Positions 17,024-25,600 of a stretch of DNA of 64,000 bases are shown here, piece after piece; the first letter of the stretch is position 1; each line of letters begins with the position of its first letter. The notes under the pieces were generated by a model that saw nothing but the letters and a program-made list of their open reading frames with translations, did no database searches and was not told the DNA's origin. Location: positions 3,720,001-3,784,000 of the forward strand of contig NZ_CP104877.1 in NCBI RefSeq assembly GCF_025452095.1, written 5' to 3'. This stretch comes from Paenarthrobacter sp. JL.01a. Lineage in GTDB: Bacteria; Actinomycetota; Actinomycetes; Actinomycetales; Micrococcaceae. The position numbers and the translations under genes were made by a program.

Positions 17024-18019
17024 TTATTTAGTGGAGTCCCGGATGACGAGTTGGTGAGGGAAGAAGGTCCGTCCCTTACGGTGCGCGCCCTCGACAGTCA
17101 TCCGCTGCAGGAGCTCGGCGAAGGCCGCTCGCCCCATCTCGTACGCCGGCTGCCTTACCGTGGTCAGCTCGGGGACGCACATTTCTGCCTGGGCGGAGTC
17201 ATCAAAACCTGCGACTGCGACGTCTTGCGGGACTCTGAGGCCAGCGTCGGTGAGCTCCCGGACGCAGCCGGCGGCGACGACGTCCGTTCCGCAGAAGACG
17301 GCGTCCGGGAGGTCCTTGGCTTCCAGGAGCTTCTTTGTGAGATTGCGGCCGGCGTGGAAGCCGAAGTTGCCTTCACCTAGGAGGACGCGGTCGGGTGCCA
17401 GGTTTGCCTCGTTAAGTGCCTGGCGGAAGCCTTCTTCCCTGAGCCGGCCGGAGCGGGCACCCCTATGGGCGAGCATGGCGAGCTTCTTGGCACCCGTGTC
17501 GATGAGGTGTCTGGTGATGTCGTAGCCTGCTTGGCGGTCATCTATGGACACCCCGAAGGCGGCCTCGGCATCGACGATTTCGCAGACCTGGATGACGCTC
17601 AATTGCTCGGCGACCGCGTTGACGTCCTCGTCGGGCATGGTTGGCGAGAAGATGACCAGGCCGTCCACCGACCCGTTGCGCAGCATGTCTACAAGCTGCT
17701 GTTCACGGTCGCGGTCTCCATCTGTGGCCGCGATGAGGCTGACGTAGCCGTTGTCCGCGGCTGCGTCTCCTACACCTCGGAAGACTTCGCTGATCACGAG
17801 GGAGTCCAGGTTCTTTGCCAAGGCCAGGACTCGCATGGTGCGGTCTCTTCTTAGGTCCCTTGCTGACGCTAACGGGCGGTAGCTGAGCTCCTTGATGGCG
17901 GCATTGACCTTTTCCTTTGCCGCCGCACTGACAGATGAGCTCCCGTTCAAGACGCGCGACACCGTCCCAACGGACACACCCGCGGTCCTGGCGACGTCCT
18001 GAACTGTCGGCCGAGCCAT
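17024..18019 (-). CDS. LacI-family transcriptional repressor of the sugar operon
   Basis: Encodes 331 aa. The N-terminal helix-turn-helix RPTVQDVARTAGVSVGTVSRVLNG (residues 3-26) is classic LacI, with a hinge helix near RPLASARDL, then a periplasmic-binding-protein-like effector domain ending RKGRTFFPHQLVIRDST. AAGGAC before the ATG at 18019 and the exact HTH position fix the start; an in-frame extension to 18193 is rejected. It almost certainly binds the two palindromes just downstream and releases them when the transported sugar is present. Confidence 0.92.
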   Translation of the reverse strand: MARPTVQDVARTAGVSVGTVSRVLNGSSSVSAAAKEKVNAAIKELSYRPLASARDLRRDRTMRVLALAKNLDSLVISEVFRGVGDAAADNGYVSLIAATDGDRDREQQLVDMLRNGSVDGLVIFSPTMPDEDVNAVAEQLSVIQVCEIVDAEAAFGVSIDDRQAGYDITRHLIDTGAKKLAMLAHRGARSGRLREEGFRQALNEANLAPDRVLLGEGNFGFHAGRNLTKKLLEAKDLPDAVFCGTDVVAAGCVRELTDAGLRVPQDVAVAGFDDSAQAEMCVPELTTVRQPAYEMGRAAFAELLQRMTVEGAHRKGRTFFPHQLVIRDSTK

Positions 18020-18284
18020 TCGATTGTCCTTCCGCGAGCAGCCCTTATGGCTTTGGCCGATGCCCCTTCGTTCCTCAGCTGAGCTGGCTCCAAAAGCACG
18101 ATCGGTAACCATCGAAAAACGATCATGACTGCTGCCCCAGAGTCTTGGAGCAACAACGTCGACTGATCTGGTCGCGCCGATTCTAGCCAGCACCCTCTAG
18201 TAATAGGTAAAGCGCTGTCAGAAGCAAAGACAAAAAGAGAACAGACTTTGCCGGCCCCTATCCCGATGAGCGACGGACTTTGCG

Positions 18285-19682
18285 TTACTCCTCGGTAGGT
18301 ACGTTCGTCGTAGCTTCTGACTTCACCGAGAAGATATCCGCAATTTCTGGCGCCTCCTTCGACTCAGCACGCTCTTTCATACGACTGACCAGCAAGTTCA
18401 GGCGCTTGGTGTCGAGACTTTTCACAGTGAGAGCGTCCGAACAAGCCTCGACAACCAACCGATGGACACGCAAGGAAAGTTCATGCTGACTGTCCCCGAG
18501 GCCTGTTTGGATGGCGACGTGGTCCGCCTCTGCAGTAATCCGAACCGGAAAACGTCCGACCGTTCCTTCTTCGCCACCAATGGAAGCGTGAAGAGCAATT
18601 TCCACAAGTGGGCGGCTCTCCAATGTCAGTAATCGGCAGGCAGCAACAGAATCCAACAGATGCTGACCTTCGAACCGGACGGCTCTAAGCTCGGGGCGCC
18701 TTTCGTCGACAGTTCGGGTGCTATGGACGTCACTTCCAGGTCGCACGTTGAACCGGGCTACCGTCAGATTTATGTCGTGAAGTTCCGAACTGATGAGTCG
18801 GTTCTCGAGTAGGTCCAACAAGTATTCTGAGGTCGGGTGGAGGGTTCCCGGGATACCCTGAGATTTCTTATCCGCCAGGGGAAGATAACCCTTTGCATTC
18901 TGACCCGTGATGACTTCGAAAGCATTGACCGCAGCCTTGGCAGGAACAGCAGAGGCGCCTTCAATGCGCAATGAAGCACTTTTCCCCAACAGCATGCGAA
19001 CGCTTGATTCATGAGGCGTTGCAGAGAGACTGGCCGCATCAGAGCGTTCTTCAACAGATGCCTGGTACGTCTTATACGTCCCTTGAACTTCGAGGCTTTC
19101 ATTTAAATTTCGGCAATTATCGAAAAGGAACCACCGAGCAACACCAATCCGGATGTAACGACCGATCACCGAGGATAGCCGTTTACGCGCCGCATTGACG
19201 TCAATATCCTCCACCAGTGGGAAGACTCTGCTGATGTGACCGCGTTCAATGGACGGCTCGTCCTCATTTGCAAGGATCAACCGAGCTACCGCAACCCTGT
19301 CCCAGCTATAACGCTGGGCGATCCGGGTAGCCACGTCCTCTTGACTACCACTTGAAGCTGTACCCTCAGCTTTTGCAATTTTCCGCAGAGTGGCAAGCTT
19401 AAGACTGACCAGGGCCTTCTTAATTACTTCACGATCAACTTCACTGTCGTCGATGCCACCATTCTGGATCTCGGTAATGGGGACAATCTCATCTTCGAGA
19501 CTCTCACGTATTGCAGCTTCGAGCTTGTCCGAGATGTCTGGGACCAGAACGGAACTGAGGGGTTCGACCGATTCTTCCCGCAGGGCCGCGCCTAGGTCCG
19601 TGGCAAGCTTATACAGCTGGGTGACATGGGCTTGGAGGTCGTCTTCCAGGAGAGCCTTATGTATGTGGTGTTCAGTACTCAT
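18285..19682 (-). CDS. Unknown 465-aa protein, last gene of a three-gene operon
   Basis: No family recognised. Starts MSTEHHIHKALLEDD; the ATG shares four bases with the stop of the gene before it. The N-terminal third is helical and acidic. Residues about 90-125 (KLATLRKIAKAEGTASSG) look like a SAP-type helix-loop-helix, a motif used for DNA or protein contact. The C-terminal part alternates strands and helices (RFPVRITAEADHVAIQT, ELSLRVHRLVVEACSDAL) and contains no obvious catalytic motif. Base composition of this operon is visibly lower in GC than the flanking sugar operon, and it borders a predicted defence gene, so an accessory or defence role is possible but unproven. Confidence 0.65.
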   Translation of the reverse strand: MSTEHHIHKALLEDDLQAHVTQLYKLATDLGAALREESVEPLSSVLVPDISDKLEAAIRESLEDEIVPITEIQNGGIDDSEVDREVIKKALVSLKLATLRKIAKAEGTASSGSQEDVATRIAQRYSWDRVAVARLILANEDEPSIERGHISRVFPLVEDIDVNAARKRLSSVIGRYIRIGVARWFLFDNCRNLNESLEVQGTYKTYQASVEERSDAASLSATPHESSVRMLLGKSASLRIEGASAVPAKAAVNAFEVITGQNAKGYLPLADKKSQGIPGTLHPTSEYLLDLLENRLISSELHDINLTVARFNVRPGSDVHSTRTVDERRPELRAVRFEGQHLLDSVAACRLLTLESRPLVEIALHASIGGEEGTVGRFPVRITAEADHVAIQTGLGDSQHELSLRVHRLVVEACSDALTVKSLDTKRLNLLVSRMKERAESKEAPEIADIFSVKSEATTNVPTEE

Positions 19683-20029
19683 ACCGGCCAAGCTCCCTTC
19701 TCCACATCGTTCCTATACTCTTGCACGATCACCCATGCAGCTGCCGTGCACATCTTCATCCAAGCATCATGGTCTGACACTGAAGCGCCGACTTTGTCCA
19801 CGACGTGGTCGGCCAGTGAATACTCGGTGTGCACCGCCACGGCCAGCATAGCGGCAATGCTCTTATTCTCGGCCTTCTCGCCACCTGAAAAGCCCTCTAG
19901 GTGGTTGATGCAATCATCGATGGCCGAGAACCAGGCTTTTCGTTGTGGAGCCTTGCTTTTGAACCACTTCTTGGCGGCAATTTCCTTGGCTTTGTCGCGC
20001 ACATCTGCGGGGATCTTGATCCTTGCCAC
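19679..20029 (-). CDS. Unknown 116-aa helical protein
   Basis: Starts at the GTG at 20029 behind a strong GGAGGAC; the first residues are MARIKIPADVRDKAKEIAAK. The whole protein is predicted helical and is basic in its first half (KKWFKSKAPQRKAW) and acidic later. No family recognised. It begins one base after the stop of the membrane-protein gene and ends inside the start of the 465-aa gene, so the three are co-translated and probably act together. Confidence 0.65.
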   Translation of the reverse strand: MARIKIPADVRDKAKEIAAKKWFKSKAPQRKAWFSAIDDCINHLEGFSGGEKAENKSIAAMLAVAVHTEYSLADHVVDKVGASVSDHDAWMKMCTAAAWVIVQEYRNDVEKGAWPV

Positions 20030-20030
20030 G

Positions 20031-20372
20031 CTAGTCCTCCGACCTGGCCCCAAGGGCCAAGAGGACCGCGAGAATCGGCTGCGCAACTACAGCCAGGAGC
20101 AGCATCACTGCGATCCAAAGCTGCCTGAAAGGCAAGATACTCCCACTCCCGTACAGACCAATCCACGAGGCGAGGGCGGCTGTCCCCAGAAGACAGCAAA
20201 GAATGGAAGCACTCAGGGCAATGGCTGCAGCAGGTACCGGCAGCTTGGCCATTCTGCGCCTCCCTGCGGAGCCCAACGTGCTAGCGAGGCTAACCGTGGC
20301 AAGCAGGAACCCCTCTATCGCCAAGCATGTCGTCAGCGCTTGCCCATCGGCAAAGGACGCCTGTAGCTCCAC
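20031..20372 (-). CDS. Three-helix membrane protein, first gene of unknown operon
   Basis: Encodes 113 aa from a GTG preceded by GGGGGGAAAC. Hydrophobic helices lie at about residues 13-33, 44-67 and 84-108, with a basic loop (GRRRMAK) between the first two and an acidic end (ARSED). A membrane effector or anchor for the two soluble proteins that follow is plausible by position; no family recognised. Confidence 0.6.
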   Translation of the reverse strand: MELQASFADGQALTTCLAIEGFLLATVSLASTLGSAGRRRMAKLPVPAAAIALSASILCCLLGTAALASWIGLYGSGSILPFRQLWIAVMLLLAVVAQPILAVLLALGARSED

Positions 20373-20559
20373 GTTTCCCCCCGCCTTGCCGACTGTGACC
20401 TACAGAGGTTACCGCGAGAATCACGAATTCTGGTATTCAGGATCGTAGATTGAGCTGCGTCTTGCGATTCGGTCGAAATCTGGACCCTATTGCCCGTTCG
20501 CTGCTTGTGTGGAGTGTGTGAGCTATGCAGTGCTGGGGGCAGCTGTTTTGGTTTAACGC

Positions 20560-20742
20560 GTGCTGCTAGACGTCTTCATGCTGTCAGCTTGGCGTTACGC
20601 GGGCTACGACGTTGACTCGACAGTTGAGCTAGACGTGAGAACCGCGCCATTATTCGGCAATAGCACTCGTCCATGGAGCACGGAACACAGACTCGCGGCA
20701 GTTCCGTGCGCTCGACGACCGCTCGGAAACGTCGTACCGTGA
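20560..20742 (+). pseudogene. Short ORF with DSTVE motif, related to the next ORF
   Basis: A 60-codon frame carries DSTVELDVRT (20615-20644). The same segment occurs as DSTVEVETRT in the next ORF, and most nucleotide differences between the two copies fall at third codon positions, which suggests both were once translated. No ribosome-binding site is visible and the flanking residues are not conserved, so this copy is likely a fragment. Confidence 0.3.
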
Positions 20743-20873
20743 TGTTCATGAGTAAGACTCCGATTCTGCGCATCATCTGGCTGAGACCACCCGGTAGCCA
20801 AACGTTGCCAGAGTCGGTTTTACGTGCGCGTGTAGGGGTCATTGACTCGACTGTCGAGGTCGAGACGAGGACC
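20612..20873. repeat. Imperfect 32-bp direct repeat pair
   Basis: Copies at 20612-20643 and 20842-20873 agree at 24 of 32 positions and both begin TTGACTCGAC. The second copy is itself nearly palindromic (GACTCGAC then GTCGAGGTC). In the frames described for the two small ORFs they encode the same DSTVE motif. Confidence 0.5.
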
Positions 20874-21005
20874 GTAGACAGGTGGGGTGATGCGACCATT
20901 CCTTCGGGCGCTCGGGACGAGTCAGGTTCAGTTCTCCCTCTTTTGAACGTGGGATATGCGGTGCTCCCGCCCGAAGGCAGGGTCTTCCTGCTCCAAGCTG
21001 AATGA
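20742..21005 (+). CDS. Hypothetical small protein with DSTVE motif
   Basis: An 87-aa frame beginning MFMSKTPILRIIW, with DSTVEVETRT in its middle and a hydrophobic, strand-like end (LPLLNVGYAVLP). It shares the DSTVE segment with the fragment at 20560-20742. The upstream sequence offers only a weak ribosome-binding site, so it may be decayed. No family recognised. It lies in the 660-bp stretch between the three-gene operon and the small ORF at 21036, which otherwise shows no convincing gene. Confidence 0.3.
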   Translation: MFMSKTPILRIIWLRPPGSQTLPESVLRARVGVIDSTVEVETRTVDRWGDATIPSGARDESGSVLPLLNVGYAVLPPEGRVFLLQAE

Positions 21006-21035
21006 TTACCCCTCCCGTATGTGGAGGCGCAAAGC

Positions 21036-21179
21036 ATGAGCTACAGCTCAATTCCGAGTGCGTCGCACTCAGCTTTCAATCTATTCAATGGTTCGGCGAG
21101 CTCTACATATATGGCACCTGAACAAAACAGACTCAGCACTGTCCAGAAAGCCTGGGCACAGGTTGACGCAGATAACTGA
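21036..21179 (+). CDS. Hypothetical 47-aa protein
   Basis: A short frame (MSYSSIPSASHSAFN to AWAQVDADN) with a textbook GGAGG eight bases before its ATG. Ser/Ala-rich first half, then a short amphipathic stretch (NRLSTVQKAWAQVDA). No family recognised; the ribosome-binding site is the only support. Confidence 0.35.
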   Translation: MSYSSIPSASHSAFNLFNGSASSTYMAPEQNRLSTVQKAWAQVDADN

Positions 21180-21301
21180 AGATTGGGATTCCCAGATCCT
21201 GCATTGGGACGTCGCGCATGCCCATACCCCCATAGGCTCACACCCATTTGCCCTACGACTTACGGCGAGATTGCCTATGGCTTTTAGCTATGCTCCCTCA
21301 T

Positions 21302-22030
21302 ATGGATGAACCTAAAGGGTCCGAGGATTGCGACAAGAGAAGAAGTCACAAGGCTGCAATTGCCCTTGATGTAGGGGTTTCCGTTGTTACCGTCGCCTTG
21401 GTCGCCTTTGTTTGCGCATTTCTGTGGAAAACAGGTGGTGGCAGCTGGTTTGAGCAGAATCTCCTGAACGTAATCGGGTACGTCGGTGTGGCTATCTCAC
21501 TGGTCGGCGTGCTCCTCGCTTACCTCATTTTTAGGAGGCAATCTAGGGAGGGCAAGAGTATTGATCGCTACCAGCGTCTGGTGCTCAAGGATCTTCAGAA
21601 GCTACTGACCGGGGTCGACGAAAAGGTTACGAACCTAGCATTACGACGCGCAAGCGACAGTATTTCGGATGCTGATGCCGAGCAGACTACGGGAGCTGAC
21701 GATCTTTGGGCAGCTTTCACACCCGAGAGCGACGAGAGCTCTGTCTACCTAAGCAGTCCTTCCGGAAAAAGGCGGCGGGTGTATACCGCGGAAAATGTCC
21801 CTCTCGCTGTGATCGGAGCACTGGTGAAGAAATGGGACGAGGAAGGATTAACGGGACGTTGGACCCTCGGCACACTGAGAGGTGCTTTCCGTGCGGAAGG
21901 TAAGGGCAACCATCCGTGGTATTTAGTCTTCGTGCCTCCAGGCGGGGACACTCCGATCATTTGGAAGGTTAGCCGGGGTCCCGGTGGAACCGATCATGCC
22001 GTGCCAGTTAAGGACCGAGGGCAGTTCTGA
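21302..22030 (+). CDS. Membrane-anchored protein of unknown function
   Basis: Encodes about 242 aa from the ATG at 21302; an ATG at 21290 and a TTG at 21248 are in frame and none has a good ribosome-binding site. Two transmembrane helices (about residues 23-46 and 57-76) are followed by a basic stretch (FRRQSREGK), a short helical linker and a soluble cytoplasmic domain of about 100 residues containing VYTAENVPLAVIGALVKKW and WYLVFVPPG. No family recognised. It lies upstream of the nuclease-STAND gene on the same strand and may belong to the same defence block. Confidence 0.55.
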   Translation: MDEPKGSEDCDKRRSHKAAIALDVGVSVVTVALVAFVCAFLWKTGGGSWFEQNLLNVIGYVGVAISLVGVLLAYLIFRRQSREGKSIDRYQRLVLKDLQKLLTGVDEKVTNLALRRASDSISDADAEQTTGADDLWAAFTPESDESSVYLSSPSGKRRRVYTAENVPLAVIGALVKKWDEEGLTGRWTLGTLRGAFRAEGKGNHPWYLVFVPPGGDTPIIWKVSRGPGGTDHAVPVKDRGQF

Positions 22031-22273
22031 CGACCTTGAGAAGACAGGACTTACGTAAGAGTTACAGCCTAGTGGTTGAATGAGACAGTCGATTTGATTT
22101 GCTTTCACTTACAAAGCAAGTAAACATGTGGACACTAGGTAGGTGTCAAAGCGGCATGTCTCACTCCTCCCACTCCCCAGCCCCAGACGTGTGGTTTCGA
22201 TCCCTGCCCCTTGCTGAGGAGGACCTCTCCAAGCGAACACGCCCCTGAAGGCCAACTTGGAGGCATAGGGTGA

Positions 22274-22654
22274 GTGCGTCACACTCCGCAATCCTACGAG
22301 ACCGTAAGGTTGGATCATGGTTACCTTAGTGGCCGAGGTTATGAGTCTCCGTCCGACACTTACCGGCGGCAGCTCTTGAACATCCTGCCCTTGTTCGTCG
22401 AGTTCGAGACCGACCACGTTCGCGCCTGCATGCGTCAAGGCACGCTAATCTCTAAGACCGTATGCTGGCTTGGCGCCAAGCCATCCAAACCCTCTAAAAG
22501 CCGGGGAAGACAGCACACCACTTCAGATATGGCCACGCTGCTCAAGCTTGCGTACGGCACCGTGCGCAAGCTTGCGCTTCGGAAATTGCAGAGGCATGAA
22601 GGCGCACAGACTCGAGAACAGACGCTTTACTGCATCAACGGGACGACGGCGTGA
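22274..22654 (+). CDS. Hypothetical 126-aa protein coupled to the nuclease-STAND gene
   Basis: Starts at a GTG behind TTGGAGG and ends in TGA that overlaps the GTG of the next gene (GTGA), the usual mark of translational coupling. The product is basic; the middle is Lys/Ser-rich (KPSKPSKSRGR) and residues 82-112 (TTSDMATLLKLAYGTVRKLALRKL) look like a helix-turn-helix or other helical pair, which would fit a regulator or a small partner protein. No family recognised. Confidence 0.4.
   Translation: MRHTPQSYETVRLDHGYLSGRGYESPSDTYRRQLLNILPLFVEFETDHVRACMRQGTLISKTVCWLGAKPSKPSKSRGRQHTTSDMATLLKLAYGTVRKLALRKLQRHEGAQTREQTLYCINGTTA
22543..22574. repeat. Intragenic inverted repeat just before the STAND gene
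   Basis: CAAGCTTGCG (22543-22552) and CGCAAGCTTG (22565-22574) form a perfect 10-bp inverted repeat with a 12-nt spacer, inside the upstream small ORF and about 75 bp before the STAND start. Confidence 0.6.
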
Positions 22655-25600
22655 GTGCCCTGCCTGGTGGCGCCGCGGACAAGCTCGGTAACCAGTTCGA
22701 GTCCTGGTGGACACTCAACCGCGTGTCAGCCCTGCTTCGAAGTGAGGCCTCAACCATGCGGATTGAGCCTCCCGGAGATGAAGGGGAAGGAATAGAGTTC
22801 TGGATCGAGGAACACGGCGTACGATGGTGCGAGCAAGTGAAGCACGTTCCGTCGACAAGGAACTGGACAGTCGGCGCACTAAAGGAACGGAAGGTCCTTT
22901 CCCGTGTCCTGGGGCATCTGGAGGACGGCCACAAAATCCGTTTGGTCCTGTCGACTCCTTCACCCGATCTAGCGGATCTTACGTCACGTGCCCGAGATTC
23001 GGCCACCCTCCCAGAGTTTCGACAAATCGCGGCCGGATCCTCCGAATCGCATCTGGAAGCCATCGCGGCCCACTGGGGTATCCCCGACGACGCTGCATGG
23101 AGACACCTCCGCAATATTCATGTTGAGCAGCACACTGAGCATGACTTGGAATCGCTAGTACGGGCCAAGTACGAATTGCTCTTTAGCAGCACCCCTGAAG
23201 TCGTCATGAATGAACTCACCGGTTGGCTGCTTTCTCGACTCCACCGGACTGTGACGGGACCGGAAGCCTGGGCGCATTTGCAGCAGCAGGGGTTCATACG
23301 CCGGCATCTCGTAGGGGATCCTAGGACACTTGAGTCCCTGATGGCCACAATCGAACGGCATCACAGAAGGACTTCACAGCTCAGACCTTTCACGCCCCTG
23401 CTGGATAACGCTCGGATCGACGGCGTCATCAATTGGCTGGTTGCGACAGAAACAGCCGGGCAACAGATCCTGCTCCTTCACGGGGACGCAGGGTCAGGCA
23501 AATCAACCCTCGTCGATTCCGTCCTCGAGCGGCTCTCCGTCATGGGCTGGTTCTGCGGGGTGCTCAGCATGGACCGAACGTCACCCGGCATTTATACCTC
23601 GGCGGCACTCGGCGAAGCAGCTGCGCTGTCAGCTTCACCGGCGGTCCTACTGTCGGGTGTGTCAGACAGCTCGCCAGCCGCGCTGTTCATCGACCAGCTT
23701 GATGCGGTTGCTACCTACAGCGGCCGGATGCAGGACAACTATGATGCTGTCGACGAGGTGCTCGCAGAAGCTGCGGCCAATCCAAACCTCAGGTTGGTTC
23801 TCGTTGTCCGCACAGTTGATCTGGAGGAGGATCCCAGACTTGGGCGGTTGCGGGCGGACAAAGAACGGGTCTCGGAACTGAGGATCGACCGGTTTACCCC
23901 GGCCCAGGTAGCCGAAGCGCTGGACCGATCCGGCGTTGATCCCAAAAGTGTTGATGCCCCGACCTTGAAACTGCTTGAAGTGCCCCTCCACTATGCGATC
24001 TTCAGCCGATTGGACGCGTCGGAAAGATCCGGGTCCTTTTCGACCCTCCCTGATCTCTACGAACGGTTCACGGTACAAACAACCCGCGAGGTACGAGCCC
24101 GGGTGGGTTCTCTTGACTGGCACGCCATTACCGGACGGCTGGTCACACACATGAGCCAGAACGAAGTGCTGCGGGCTCCTGCGGCCATACTGCGTTCGGC
24201 AGATCCGGCCGAAGTGGACGCGCTGATTTCGTCCGGTGTGCTCTTCAAGGAAAGCTCAACACTCTCCTTCTTCCATGAAACTTACTTTGACTATCTGTTC
24301 GCGGAGGCTTTCGTTGCCGACGGCGGAGACCTAGAGGAATTTCTTGTGGAGTCCGGCCAAGCCCTGTTCCGGCGCGCCCAGACCAGGCAGATCCTTGAAT
24401 ACCTAGCCAAGACGAACCGGCAGGGGTTCCTTTCTAGCGTGGTAAGCGTGCTCTCCAGCCAATCGATCCGGTCCCACCTGCTGGATATCCCCCTAGTGCT
24501 CCTGCGCCAATGGGATGCGACCGCAGAGGATTGGCAAGCCGTCAGACCCCTTGCATTTGGACCCACCCGACGTTCACGGCAATTGCTAGGACTCCTGTCA
24601 TCTCCAGCTTGGTTTGATGCCGCTGATACGGCCGGCGACTGGGAAGCGATGTTGGCCGACGAGGAAAAACTTGCTCTGATCCCCAACCAACTCATTTCCG
24701 CCGCACGGGTTAGGCCAGAGCGAGTAGCCCAGTTGGTAAAGCCGCACGTCGGCCAATCGGACCTGTGGAAGTCCATCTGTGTCGGGCTCGTGACATGGTC
24801 CTTGTCTCCCGGTCTCGCACCTTTGACGGTCGAATTACTGGAGGGAGGCCACGTTGACGGCGTCCGGGGTCCGATAGCGGTCAACAGCGATTTTTGGTCC
24901 ATCCTCTACTCACTGGCCGAAGAAGCTCCCCCGGCCGCCGCTCGTGTCGTTGGCGCCTACCTGCGCCGTGCGACGGCTCTGTCACTCCGGGATGGCGTTA
25001 CCGACCCCTTCGACAGTGGCCACTTGCCTAATAGCTCCTCGTCGGGCGGCGAAGACATAATACTGAAAGTCGCGTCAGGCGCGCCGGAGTACTACGTCGC
25101 CGAGGTACTTCCCTTCGTCACACGCGTGTTGGCGGACGCAAGCGCAGTCAGCGAGGATGGCGGTTTACTGCACGGAACCCGTTGGCATTACCGATTCCCC
25201 GGCGAACCCTTGGGAATCGATGATGCACTGTTCTTCGGCTTGGAGACTGCCCTGCGAACCCTCGCTGCTCAGCGAGAGCCGGGACTGCTGCAACTACTCC
25301 GCCCACTAATGACCAGCGAGTTGGAGGAGTTGCGGTTTCTATCCTGCCGCGCACTAGCCACCTCTTCCATGGCGGACGAATCCATTCAGTGGCTATCCTC
25401 GGACACGCGAAACCTAGATCTTGGATACATGAACAGTTCTAGGTGGGCGTCACGTGAGCTAATTGAATCCGCAACGAAGACGTGCGATTCAGGCCTCCTG
25501 AAACAGCTTAGTGACCTTCTCCTCAGCTACTACACAGACTACGAGAGGAGCCCCCTTGGGCGTCGTTCGTTCGGGTTCGCCCAGTACGAGCTGTTAAGCG

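Noticed and set aside
22180..22235. tRNA-like text (GGTTTCGATCCCTGCC) before the STAND locus, possible attachment site
   Set aside because: The T-arm-like piece has no matching acceptor, D or anticodon arms on either strand and no second copy was seen at the far side of the block.
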